From positions 163,086 through 227,085 of the forward strand of contig NZ_FNEO01000004.1 in assembly GCF_900100165.1 (NCBI RefSeq): a DNA stretch of 64,000 nucleotides. Direction: 5' to 3'. The notes beneath the pieces were generated by a model. That model searched no databases. It saw nothing but the letters and a program-made list of their open reading frames with translations, and was not told where the DNA came from. The position numbers were made by a program, and so were the translations under genes. Each line of letters starts with the position of its first letter. Position 1 is the stretch's first letter. This stretch comes from Flavobacterium glycines (GTDB lineage Bacteria > Bacteroidota > Bacteroidia > Flavobacteriales > Flavobacteriaceae). Below are positions 9,936 through 17,996 of this stretch, piece by piece.

Positions 9936-10685
9936 ATGATGCTCATTCGATATTTATCGCAAGTAGGAAAATATTTCCTGATGCTCAAAGAGATTTTTAA
10001 CAAACAGACCAAATGGTCTATGATGCGCAATCTTATCTTTAAAGAAATAGACGATTTAATCATTGGCTCTCTTGGTATTGTTGCCTTTATCTCTTTCTTC
10101 GTAGGCGGAGTTGTTTCTATTCAAACAGCTTTGAACTTAACCAATCCATTAATTCCAAAATACCTAATTGGTTTTGCTACGCGTCAATCAGTAATTTTAG
10201 AATTTGCACCTACTTTTATTTCTATTATTATGGCTGGAAAAATGGGTTCTTTTATTACATCCAGCATCGGAACCATGCGTGTTACCGAACAAATCGATGC
10301 CTTGGAAGTAATGGGAGTAAATTCCTTAAATTACCTGGTTTTCCCTAAAATTATTGCTTTATTATTGTACCCTTTTGTTATTGGAATCAGTATGTTTTTA
10401 GGAATTTTCGGTGGCTGGCTTGCAGGTGTGTATGGTGGTTTTACCAGTAGTGCTGATTTCATTACAGGAGCACAAATGGAATTCATTCCTTTTCACATTA
10501 CCTATGCTTTCATCAAGACCTTCATTTTTGCTATGTTATTAGCTACTATCCCCTCTTTCCATGGTTATTACATGAAAGGCGGAGCTCTTGAAGTAGGTAA
10601 AGCGAGTACTGTATCCTTTGTTTGGACATCGGTTACCATCATTCTTTTCAATTATATATTAACACAGTTATTATTAGGATCATGA
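9936..10685 (+). CDS. mlaE: MlaE-family ABC transporter permease
   Basis: 249 residues with five to six membrane helices and the MlaE-type core: EFAPTFISIIMAGKMGS (about 86-102) followed by TEQIDALEVMGVN. MlaE permeases work with an MCE-domain protein to move phospholipids between the inner and outer membranes of diderm bacteria. The stop codon overlaps the start of the ATPase gene (ATGA), so both are translated together. The MCE subunit (MlaD) is not next to it here and must be encoded elsewhere. A second ATG at 9939 is equally possible as start. Confidence 0.9.
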   Translation: MMLIRYLSQVGKYFLMLKEIFNKQTKWSMMRNLIFKEIDDLIIGSLGIVAFISFFVGGVVSIQTALNLTNPLIPKYLIGFATRQSVILEFAPTFISIIMAGKMGSFITSSIGTMRVTEQIDALEVMGVNSLNYLVFPKIIALLLYPFVIGISMFLGIFGGWLAGVYGGFTSSADFITGAQMEFIPFHITYAFIKTFIFAMLLATIPSFHGYYMKGGALEVGKASTVSFVWTSVTIILFNYILTQLLLGS

Positions 10686-11443
10686 TAGAAGTTAAAGACG
10701 TTGAAAAATCATTTAGCGACAGTAAAATCCTAAAAGGAATCACAACTACTTTCGAAACAGGAAAAACCAACCTAATTATAGGACAAAGTGGTTCCGGAAA
10801 AACAGTATTATTAAAAAGTTTACTTGGTATTCACCATCCGGAAGTAGGTACAATTTCTTTTGACGGTCGTATTTACTCTAGTTTAAATGATGATGAAAAA
10901 AGAGAATTAAGAACAGAAATAGGCATGGTATTTCAAGGAAGTGCTTTATTTGACTCGATGAGTGTAGCCGAAAACGTGGCTTTTCCTTTGAAAATGTTTA
11001 CCAACAAAAGTAAATCTGAAATCAAAGATCGTGTTGATTTTGTTCTAAAAAGAGTAAATCTTATTGATGCACACCATAAATTACCTTCTGAAATTTCAGG
11101 CGGAATGCAAAAACGTGTTGCAATTGCCCGCGCTATTGTAAATAATCCCAAATATTTATTTTGCGACGAACCTAACTCAGGATTAGACCCTAACACTTCT
11201 ATTTTGATTGATAATCTCATCAAAGAAATCACCGAAGAATACAATATCACTACAGTAATCAACACACACGATATGAATTCGGTAATGGAAATAGGCGAAA
11301 AAATTCTATTCCTGAAAAACGGTGTGAAAGCTTGGGAAGGAACTAAAGAAGAAATCTTTAGAACAGACAACGAAGCCGTAGTCGCTTTTGTGTATTCATC
11401 TAATTTATTTAAAAAAGTACGAGAAGCATATTTGAAAGAATAA
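10682..11443 (+). CDS. mlaF: MlaF-like ABC transporter ATP-binding protein
   Basis: 253 residues from the ATG overlapping the mlaE stop; a longer frame from 10622 would lie inside mlaE and is not needed. Walker A GQSGSGKT is at 34-41, the signature is SGGMQ at 139-143 and Walker B YLFCDE ends at 163. GGMQ and the FQGSALFDSMSV segment are typical of the MlaF group of phospholipid/MCE transport ATPases. It pairs with the permease just upstream. Confidence 0.92.
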   Translation: MIEVKDVEKSFSDSKILKGITTTFETGKTNLIIGQSGSGKTVLLKSLLGIHHPEVGTISFDGRIYSSLNDDEKRELRTEIGMVFQGSALFDSMSVAENVAFPLKMFTNKSKSEIKDRVDFVLKRVNLIDAHHKLPSEISGGMQKRVAIARAIVNNPKYLFCDEPNSGLDPNTSILIDNLIKEITEEYNITTVINTHDMNSVMEIGEKILFLKNGVKAWEGTKEEIFRTDNEAVVAFVYSSNLFKKVREAYLKE

Positions 11444-11462
11444 GTCTTTTAAAATTCCAATT

Positions 11463-11512
11463 AAAAAATCCCAAATTCCGATTTGTAATAAAATAGGAAT
11501 TTGGGATTTTTT
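11463..11512 (+). terminator. Bidirectional terminator between mlaF and the SprT-like gene
   Basis: A 17-bp perfect stem (11463-11479 with 11496-11512), A-rich on the left and T-rich on the right. Its right end overlaps the stop codon of the convergent SprT-like gene. Confidence 0.85.
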
Positions 11513-12116
11513 AATTAGAACTTTTAATCAATTCCACCTCAGCATTTGGATTAAATAAATACAAACGTCCCGAATTGATTTCCAGACATTCATATCGCTT
11601 GGTACGCACAGCTATCTTTTTGAAAACCTTTCCGTTTTTAATTCGAAAGACACTGCCGTAGGGAATTTCAAAAACATAATTTTTATCGTTTACTTTGTCA
11701 AATTGTTTCAATGCAAGTGACAAAGTAGTATCGGTATCACTGCTGGCGCTGGGATTTCTAAAATGCCTGGCTAATAAAGGCAACAATTGATTGGGAAAAA
11801 TTTCAGGTCGAATATATGGCACCATCAATTGCTGAAAAACATATTTCCACTCGTTACCATGTGGCTTTATATTACGACCAAACTTTTCGAAGGCAACCAA
11901 ATGTGCAATTTCATGAATCAGCGTAATCAAAAATCGATATTTATTCAAGCTTCCGTTTACGGTAATTTCGTGTTTTCCGTTCATGGCTTTTCGATAATCA
12001 CCATGACGAGTTGCACGTTCGTTAACGATTTTTAAATGCACCCTGTTTTCTACAATCAACTCAAAAGCGGGTTTGACTGCATGATCAGGTAAGTATTTTG
12101 CTAAAGTATCGCTCAA
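11511..12116 (-). CDS. SprT-like domain zinc metalloprotein
   Basis: 201 residues. The zinc motif HEIAH is at 68-72 with a probable third ligand in KPHGNEW near residue 86, which is the SprT/Spartan arrangement. The C-terminal 80 residues are less conserved and lack an obvious zinc ribbon. SprT-like proteins are putative metalloproteases; the best-studied eukaryotic relative (SPRTN) cleaves DNA-protein crosslinks. The bacterial role is not established. The gene is convergent with mlaF and lies 29 nt from the four-helix-bundle gene. Confidence 0.82.
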   Translation of the reverse strand: MSDTLAKYLPDHAVKPAFELIVENRVHLKIVNERATRHGDYRKAMNGKHEITVNGSLNKYRFLITLIHEIAHLVAFEKFGRNIKPHGNEWKYVFQQLMVPYIRPEIFPNQLLPLLARHFRNPSASSDTDTTLSLALKQFDKVNDKNYVFEIPYGSVFRIKNGKVFKKIAVRTKRYECLEINSGRLYLFNPNAEVELIKSSN

Positions 12117-12121
12117 TTTTT

Positions 12122-12151
12122 TAATTATAAATTATGAGTTATGAATTATAA
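12122..12151. repeat. Left inverted repeat flanking the four-helix-bundle gene
   Basis: Contains TAATTATAA and GAGTTATGAATTATAA separated by 5 nt. Apart from these 5 nt it is the exact reverse complement of 12503-12527. It overlaps the last codons and stop of the enclosed gene. Confidence 0.75.
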
Positions 12152-12499
12152 ATTTTTCTTTGAGGTTATAATTATGCTTCGGATAATCTTTAAAACTTCG
12201 GCACTTTGTCTATGTAGAGAATTAAATTCGATTTCAGAAATATAATCGGTTTCTTTGAGAAGTTCTAACCAATATATCGTTTCATCACATTCTTTTTGAG
12301 CTATCGATAATTTATGAATAAAATCAGGTTTGCTTTGAGCATTTACAGCTTCACGTACATTAGCTCCCACCGAAGTTATGGAACGTAAAAATTGCTTACT
12401 CATAACATATTCTTTCTTTTCAGAAACAATATTTTTGTAAAAATTAACACCGCTAACTGCCAAATCAAAACTCTTTGTTTTAACGATACTTTCACTCAT
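12146..12499 (-). CDS. Four-helix-bundle protein (23S rRNA intervening-sequence protein family)
   Basis: 117 residues, all-helical, with the family signatures FDLAVSGVNFYKNI at the N-terminus, SITSVGANVREAVNAQSK in the middle and KECDETIYWLELL toward the C-terminus. Members were first found inside intervening sequences of bacterial 23S rRNA genes and are structurally related to the Avd protein of diversity-generating retroelements; their activity is unclear. Here the gene sits between a SprT-like gene and an SDR, with no rRNA or retroelement near. It is bounded on both sides by near-perfect inverted repeats, which makes it look like an inserted unit. Confidence 0.9.
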   Translation of the reverse strand: MSESIVKTKSFDLAVSGVNFYKNIVSEKKEYVMSKQFLRSITSVGANVREAVNAQSKPDFIHKLSIAQKECDETIYWLELLKETDYISEIEFNSLHRQSAEVLKIIRSIIITSKKNL

Positions 12500-12502
12500 A
12501 AC

Positions 12503-12527
12503 TTATAATTCATAACTCTTATAATTA
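12503..12527. repeat. Right inverted repeat flanking the four-helix-bundle gene
   Basis: 25 nt (TTATAATTCATAACTC then TTATAATTA), the reverse complement of the left repeat at 12122-12151 once a 5-nt insert is ignored. It lies immediately upstream of the gene start and ends next to the stop of the SDR gene. Confidence 0.75.
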
Positions 12528-12528
12528 C

Positions 12529-13206
12529 CTACGGATTTGTCGTTGAAACCTGCAATACTTTTCCGTTGAAATATTTGTTTCCGTTCAATGTAAAATCAAA
12601 AATATAATTAGCCATGCCTTCTGCCGAAATGGGTGCCTGATAACCCGGAAAAGCTTCTTGCAACATTTCCGTTTGTACAGCTCCCAAAGCCAAAACATTA
12701 AAAGCAATACCACGTTCTTTATATTCTTCGGCTAACAATTCAGAAAGAGTTATTACAGCTCCTTTACTTGAACTGTAAGCAGCAAGTCCGGCAAATTTTA
12801 AACTGCCCTGAACGCCTCCCATCGAACTGATAGTAACCACATGACTTCCTTTTTGTAAAAATGGCAAACAGATGCGTGTCAAATTGGCAACACCAAAAAC
12901 ATTTACCTTATATATATTTTCGAAATCAGTTTGCGTTAAAGCTTCGAAGGGTTTACAAATCAAACTTCCCGCATTGTGAATCACAGCATCGACTTGTTTC
13001 CATGTGGAAGCAAGAAATTGTTCGACATTTTCTAAATCAGATTCATTTGCCAAATCAACCGAAAGACAGCTGATATTTTCATGAACGATTAACTCCTGAG
13101 GTGTTTTTCTCGAAATAGCCAAAACCTGATGTCCTGCATTGGCAAATTGCAAAGCCAACTCAAATCCGATTCCTCTACTGGTTCCTGTGATAATAATTTT
13201 CTTCAT
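12529..13206 (-). CDS. Short-chain dehydrogenase/reductase (SDR) family protein
   Basis: 225 residues, a classical Rossmann SDR. The cofactor motif TGTSRGIG is at 7-14, NAG at 78-80, and the catalytic residues are Ser127/128, Tyr144 and Lys148 in YSSSK. The Arg in TSRGIG and the Arg in AISRKTP suggest NADP(H) use. It lies 49 nt downstream of the acyl-CoA dehydrogenase gene on the same strand and may be co-transcribed with it. Substrate unknown. Confidence 0.9.
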   Translation of the reverse strand: MKKIIITGTSRGIGFELALQFANAGHQVLAISRKTPQELIVHENISCLSVDLANESDLENVEQFLASTWKQVDAVIHNAGSLICKPFEALTQTDFENIYKVNVFGVANLTRICLPFLQKGSHVVTISSMGGVQGSLKFAGLAAYSSSKGAVITLSELLAEEYKERGIAFNVLALGAVQTEMLQEAFPGYQAPISAEGMANYIFDFTLNGNKYFNGKVLQVSTTNP

Positions 13207-13255
13207 GTTACAAAAATAAACAAAAGCTTTAAAATAGCGATTACCAATATTTACA

Positions 13256-14395
13256 TTAAGAAGTTAATGTTCTCGAAATTACAATTCGCTGAATCTCTGA
13301 GGTTCCTTCATAAATTTGGGTAATTTTTGCATCGCGCATCATGCGTTCCACATGATATTCGGCCACATAACCGTTTCCTCCATGAATTTGAACTGCCTCC
13401 ACAGTAACATCCATAGCGGTTTGGGAAGCAAATAATTTAGCCATCGCCCCCGATTGGGTAATATCCATTCCCGCATCTTTTTCTGAAGCTGCTTTTAGAC
13501 ACAGCATTTTAGCTGCCATAATTTGGGTAGCCATATCGGCTAATTTAAAAGCAATAGCCTGATGCTGAAAAATTTCTTTCCCGAAAGATTGTCGCACATG
13601 AGAATATTTCAATGCCAATTCATAAGCTCCTGTCGCAATTCCTAAAGCCTGGGAAGCAATTCCTATTCGTCCTCCATTGAGAACCGCCATAGCAAATTGG
13701 AAACCAAAACCATCTTCCCCTATTCTGTTTTCCTTTGGCACTTTTACGTCATTAAATTGTAACGAATGCGTATCTGAACCACGAATTCCCATTTTCTTTT
13801 CTTTGGGACCAATCTCAAAACCAGCCCAGCCTTTTTCTACAATAAAAGCATTGATTCCTTTGTGTCCTTTTTCGGGATGTGTTTGCGCCATCACAATATA
13901 AGTCGATGCCGAAGAACCATTAGTAATCCAATTCTTGGTTCCGTTTAACAAATAATAATCGCCCTTATCGATGGCTGTTGTTTTTTGCGAAGTAGCATCC
14001 GAACCGGCATTGGGTTCCGAAAGACAAAAAGCACCTATAATATCTCCTTTTGCCAAAGGCACTAAATATTTTTGTTTTTGTTCTTCGTTGCAATATTTTT
14101 CTAATCCGGCACAAACCAAAGAATTATTTACAGACATAATTACCGCCAAAGAAGCATCGACTTTTGCAATTTCTGTGAGCACCAAAACATAAGAAACATT
14201 ATCCATGCCCGAACCACCGTATTTAGGATCAACCATCATCCCCAAAAAACCTAATTCGGCCATTTTCTTTACTTGTTCCGTTGGAAATTTAGAAAATTCA
14301 TCCCGTTCTATCACTCCCGGCAATAATTCAGTTTGGGCAAAATCTCTGGCAGCTTGCTGAATCATTTTTTGTTCTTCGGTCAAATTGAAATCCAT
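13256..14395 (-). CDS. Acyl-CoA dehydrogenase (short/medium-chain type)
   Basis: 379 residues, the usual length. It shows the FAD-binding LSEPNAGSDA and WITNG motifs, the SFGKEIFQHQAIAFKLADM segment, and the catalytic base Glu363 in QIYEGTSEIQR, the position used by short-chain (butyryl-CoA) enzymes. It oxidises acyl-CoA to 2-enoyl-CoA and passes electrons to an electron-transfer flavoprotein. The other beta-oxidation genes are not nearby. Chain-length preference is inferred only from overall resemblance. Confidence 0.93.
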   Translation of the reverse strand: MDFNLTEEQKMIQQAARDFAQTELLPGVIERDEFSKFPTEQVKKMAELGFLGMMVDPKYGGSGMDNVSYVLVLTEIAKVDASLAVIMSVNNSLVCAGLEKYCNEEQKQKYLVPLAKGDIIGAFCLSEPNAGSDATSQKTTAIDKGDYYLLNGTKNWITNGSSASTYIVMAQTHPEKGHKGINAFIVEKGWAGFEIGPKEKKMGIRGSDTHSLQFNDVKVPKENRIGEDGFGFQFAMAVLNGGRIGIASQALGIATGAYELALKYSHVRQSFGKEIFQHQAIAFKLADMATQIMAAKMLCLKAASEKDAGMDITQSGAMAKLFASQTAMDVTVEAVQIHGGNGYVAEYHVERMMRDAKITQIYEGTSEIQRIVISRTLTS

Positions 14396-14566
14396 AATAA
14401 CGCTTTTAATAAATTAAGTCCTTGCAATGCTTTAGACGTAAAAAATATTTCAAAATTCCACACACAATCTTCGCATATTGATTTTGTGTTTTCTAAATTT
14501 ACTTACTTTTATTTTAAAAACACAACTTCGGCTTTTAATATTTTAGTCGGCTTCATTTCTAATTTT

Positions 14567-15649
14567 ATGCAAAAAGAATTTTACAATCTAATTGGCGTTA
14601 TGTCAGGAACTTCATTGGACGGAGTTGATTTGGCTCACATCCAATTCGAAATAAAAAACAAGCAATGGTCATTTAAAATTCTCGAAAGCGAAACCGTTCC
14701 TTACAGCACGGATTGGGTAAACCAATTAAAATCGGCAGTAGATTTCTCTAAAGAAAATCTCGAAATTTTGAATAAAAAGTACACCCAATTGCTATCACAG
14801 ATAATTGTAAATTTCATTGAAAAACACCAAATCACAAATCTTGATGCCGTGTGTTCTCATGGACATACCATTTTACACCAACCTCAAAACGGATTCACAC
14901 TTCAAATAGGCAATCTTCCAGAAATAGCAACTTTGACAGGGCAAAAAATAGTTTGCGACTTCAGAGTTGAGGATGTTCAATTGGATGGACAAGGAGCCCC
15001 CTTGGTACCTATTGGTGACCGAATTTTATTTTCTGAATACGATTACTGTATGAATCTAGGTGGTTTTTCTAATGTTTCTTTCGAAGAAAATGGCAAAAGA
15101 ATCGCTTTCGATATTTCGCCTGTAAACACCGTGTTGAATTTTTATGCTGACCAATTAGGCCTAAACTATGATGATAAAGGAAAAATTTCAAGTACCGGAA
15201 AAATCCACACGGAATTACTAAGCAAACTCAATTCCTTAGAATTTTATCAGCAACCACATCCAAAATCCTTAGGTTTTGAGTTTGTTAAAGAAACAGTGTT
15301 ACCGCTTATGGAAAGCTATAAAATCTCAATTGAAAACAAACTAAGAACATTCACGGAACATATTGCTATACAAACGGCACTAGCCTTACCCGAAAAAAAA
15401 GGTCGCTTATTCATTACCGGCGGAGGCGCTTACAATGATTTTTTAATTTTTTGCATTCAAAAGCAACTGCCAAAAATGACCGTTGTCATCCCTGAAAAGA
15501 AAATCCTTGAATTCAAAGAAGCTTTGATTTTTGCTTTACTTGGAGTTTTGAAATTAAGAAACGAAATCAATGTTTTGAGTAGTGTAACCGGAGCAAAAGA
15601 AGATCATAGTGGCGGTTTTATTTACCTTCCAAATCACATTAAAAACTAA
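14567..15649 (+). CDS. anmK: Anhydro-N-acetylmuramic acid kinase
   Basis: 360 residues when started at the ATG at 14567 (MQKEFYNLIGVM); an in-frame extension from 14333 would run into the divergent acyl-CoA dehydrogenase and lacks similarity. The ATP-binding motif GVMSGTSLDG is at 10-19, the catalytic-Asp region DVQLDGQGAPLVPIGD is present, and the late FITGGGAYN phosphate-binding loop is intact. The enzyme hydrolyses and phosphorylates 1,6-anhydro-MurNAc to MurNAc-6-phosphate in cell-wall recycling. No partner murQ is nearby. Confidence 0.95.
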   Translation: MQKEFYNLIGVMSGTSLDGVDLAHIQFEIKNKQWSFKILESETVPYSTDWVNQLKSAVDFSKENLEILNKKYTQLLSQIIVNFIEKHQITNLDAVCSHGHTILHQPQNGFTLQIGNLPEIATLTGQKIVCDFRVEDVQLDGQGAPLVPIGDRILFSEYDYCMNLGGFSNVSFEENGKRIAFDISPVNTVLNFYADQLGLNYDDKGKISSTGKIHTELLSKLNSLEFYQQPHPKSLGFEFVKETVLPLMESYKISIENKLRTFTEHIAIQTALALPEKKGRLFITGGGAYNDFLIFCIQKQLPKMTVVIPEKKILEFKEALIFALLGVLKLRNEINVLSSVTGAKEDHSGGFIYLPNHIKN

Positions 15650-15759
15650 ATACTCTAATAGAACGACATCATTTTAATTCCGAAGACTGTTTTTTACTCT
15701 TAACAATTTTTAGTACTTTTCGACGTTTTTAATACGAGCATTATAATTTAAAAATACCA

Positions 15760-16665
15760 ATGAGTTCAACCATTTCATCAGATCAAAAAAAATCACTGGC
15801 AATATCATCACTTTTATATGGGATAATGCTTTTGATTTTATTCTTTATCCGTTTTTGGCCTCCGGCAAATCTGGACCAACTAACAGGTGGCGGTGGTGGT
15901 GGCGGTGTTACTATCAACTTTGGTGACAGTGACTTAGGCTCGGGAGCTAATTATAAAAGTGAAGTTTTAGAAGTAAAACATCAGGCTAAACAAGTACCTT
16001 CAAAAAGCACTCCTGACGAAGCCATTTTATCACAGGAAAACACTACCGAAGAAAGTGTTGTAATTCCAACCAAAGAGAAAACTAAAAAGCCTGTCGTGGT
16101 TGTAAAAAAAGAAGAGCCTAAACCGGTTGTAATTGCAAAACCTAAAGTCTCGAGCAGCACTAACAATGCCTTAGCCAGTATTATGAAAGGCTCAAACAGA
16201 GGCGGTGACGGCGATGACAAAACGGCCGGAAACAAAGGAAAATCGAACGGAAACCTAAATTCGAATGGTTATTACGGAGTGGGCGGTTCAGGCGGAGGAA
16301 CCGGTGGTGGTAATGGAACTGGTAACGGAACTGGTACCGGCCCCGGAAGTGGCTCTGGTTCAGGTGGAGGATACGGAAGTGGCTCTGGTGGTGGAACAGG
16401 TTATTCACTGGGAAACAGAAGAGCAATTTCAAAACCCGTTCCAAGATACAACTGCAATGAAGAAGGAAAAGTAGTTGTTGAAGTTTCAGTAGACCGAAAT
16501 GGGAGAACCACTAATGCAGTTGCCGGAATAAAAGGAACGACAAATACCGCAAGTTGTTTATTAGATCAGGCAAAAATTGCAGCAATGAACACCAGATGGC
16601 AACCTAGTGATAATGCCCCTGAAAGACAAGTAGGAACTATTACTTACAACTTCAGACTTAACTAA
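15760..16665 (+). CDS. TonB-like energy transducer with a glycine-rich linker
   Basis: 301 residues: a short cytoplasmic N-terminus, one membrane helix (about 13-32), an acidic/lysine-proline stretch (VVVVKKEEPKPVVIAKPK, about 110-130), a Gly/Ser/Thr-rich low-complexity linker (about 165-215) and a C-terminal domain (about 222-301) with KVVVEVSVDRNGRTTNA, typical of TonB-like C-termini. It probably couples the proton motive force via ExbB/ExbD to outer-membrane receptors such as SusC. exbB and exbD lie convergently just downstream, an unusual split of the normal operon. Confidence 0.8.
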   Translation: MSSTISSDQKKSLAISSLLYGIMLLILFFIRFWPPANLDQLTGGGGGGGVTINFGDSDLGSGANYKSEVLEVKHQAKQVPSKSTPDEAILSQENTTEESVVIPTKEKTKKPVVVVKKEEPKPVVIAKPKVSSSTNNALASIMKGSNRGGDGDDKTAGNKGKSNGNLNSNGYYGVGGSGGGTGGGNGTGNGTGTGPGSGSGSGGGYGSGSGGGTGYSLGNRRAISKPVPRYNCNEEGKVVVEVSVDRNGRTTNAVAGIKGTTNTASCLLDQAKIAAMNTRWQPSDNAPERQVGTITYNFRLN

Positions 16666-16685
16666 TAAATTTTCAAAACAAACAT

Positions 16686-16727
16686 AAAAAGAGAGCCTTA
16701 GTTTTTGAAACTAAGGCTCTCTTTTTA
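16686..16727 (+). terminator. Bidirectional terminator between tonB-like and exbD
   Basis: A 16-bp perfect stem (16686-16701 with 16711-16726) with A5 on the left and T5 on the right, serving two convergent genes. Confidence 0.9.
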
Positions 16728-16768
16728 TCATTAGAATTTAATTACTATAATTCTTAATTCTTAAAAAA

Positions 16769-17164
16769 TTACTTCGGACTTGTAGCGATAACAAATTTCA
16801 AATTGTTTTTAACTCCTATTTGCAACACATCAACTAAATCCTGTACCTGCAAATTAAACGGAATTCTAACAATCACCGTTTGATCTTTCTCAGTATCCAT
16901 CTTAGACATTAAAGTTGTTTCTAATTCCTCAAAAGCAACAGGCTGCTTATCTATGTAGAATTTTTTATCTTCAGTAACTGATAAACTGATGTATTGTTTA
17001 TTTGTTTTTTCATTACTCTTTGCTTTTGGCAAAGTCATCTTAATCACATTCGGATTAGCCAAAGTAGAAATAATCAGGAAAAACAGCAACAAAAAAAACA
17101 TAATGTCACTCAATGACGAAGTGGCTACTTCGGCATGGAATCTTCTTTTTCTCTTAATTGACAT
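16769..17164 (-). CDS. exbD: ExbD/TolR-family biopolymer transporter subunit
   Basis: 131 residues: a basic cytoplasmic N-terminus, one membrane helix (about 20-37, SLSDIMFFLLLFFLIIS) containing the conserved proton-carrying Asp (SD), and a periplasmic domain. ExbD with ExbB forms the proton channel that drives TonB-type transducers. The gene starts 3 nt after the exbB stop, so they form an operon. The family and its partner are clear; TolR-type function cannot be excluded. Confidence 0.92.
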   Translation of the reverse strand: MSIKRKRRFHAEVATSSLSDIMFFLLLFFLIISTLANPNVIKMTLPKAKSNEKTNKQYISLSVTEDKKFYIDKQPVAFEELETTLMSKMDTEKDQTVIVRIPFNLQVQDLVDVLQIGVKNNLKFVIATSPK

Positions 17165-17167
17165 AAC

Positions 17168-17863
17168 TTATGATTTTTGAATAATATTGACAAACTCCAA
17201 TATTTGTTTCTGAATTTTTAAAGCAAAATGATCAACTTTCCCGTTTAATAAATGGTATCCACTATAAGCTATAATCCCCACAATCAAACCTGCACCACTA
17301 CTAATCATTTTTTCATACAGTCCTCCGGAAATATTACCAATACTGATATTTTCGGTCACCGAAATGCTGTAAAAAATCTTGATAACCCCAGAAATAGTTC
17401 CGATAAATCCTAAAGTAGGTGCAATACCGGCAATAAGCCCTAATTGCCCCAGATGTTTCTCCATCTCACCTATTTCAATATCGGCTGCACGGTCCATATT
17501 CGATTCAATCTCTGCAATTGGTCTGCCTACAACCTGAATTCCTTCTTTAATGATAGTTCCTGAGGCCGTATTACTTCTCTCAGCAATAGCAGTTGCCATA
17601 ACTAAATTTCCGGAAACAAGATTAACACTTACATCTTTTAATAAATGGGTATCAATTTTTGAGGCTTTATTAATGTATAAATAACGCTCTATAATCAAAT
17701 AAAAAGTATAAAATAATAAGATTGCAATCGGGATTAGAAAAAAACCTCCTTTTAAAAGAAAACTCAAAACAGAAATTTCCTGATTTGCAGCCACATTTTC
17801 GACTACAACATTCGACGCAGCATTAGCAATAGTATCGGCCTGTAATTGTATCAAACTAAACAT
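17168..17863 (-). CDS. exbB: MotA/TolQ/ExbB proton-channel family protein
   Basis: 231 residues with three membrane helices (about 33-57, 142-165 and 188-208). The GLIAGIAPTLGFIGTISGVI segment is the hallmark of the ExbB/TolQ channel. The sequence before the first helix is an extended periplasmic start. It is the promoter-proximal gene of the exbB-exbD pair. The matching TonB-like protein is read from the other strand. Confidence 0.92.
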   Translation of the reverse strand: MFSLIQLQADTIANAASNVVVENVAANQEISVLSFLLKGGFFLIPIAILLFYTFYLIIERYLYINKASKIDTHLLKDVSVNLVSGNLVMATAIAERSNTASGTIIKEGIQVVGRPIAEIESNMDRAADIEIGEMEKHLGQLGLIAGIAPTLGFIGTISGVIKIFYSISVTENISIGNISGGLYEKMISSGAGLIVGIIAYSGYHLLNGKVDHFALKIQKQILEFVNIIQKS

Positions 17864-17996
17864 ATATTATTTTTTAAATTTTACTCATTAGTTATTAAAA
17901 AATACTCCAATTTTGTATTGTAGTAACTTTTAGTTGCAATATTAAACTAAAAAAATCGAAATTTATTTCAGACCTCAACTAATTTATCAAAATATA

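Noticed and set aside
10622..10681. Upstream start for mlaF
   Set aside because: It lies within mlaE in another frame; the ATGA overlap start at 10682 gives the normal MlaF N-terminus.
14333..14566. Long N-terminal extension of anmK
   Set aside because: It overlaps the divergent acyl-CoA dehydrogenase start and the kinase family begins at the ATG at 14567.
16181..16474. Overlapping ORFs in the glycine-rich part of the TonB-like gene
   Set aside because: These are frame shadows of a low-complexity repeat region.
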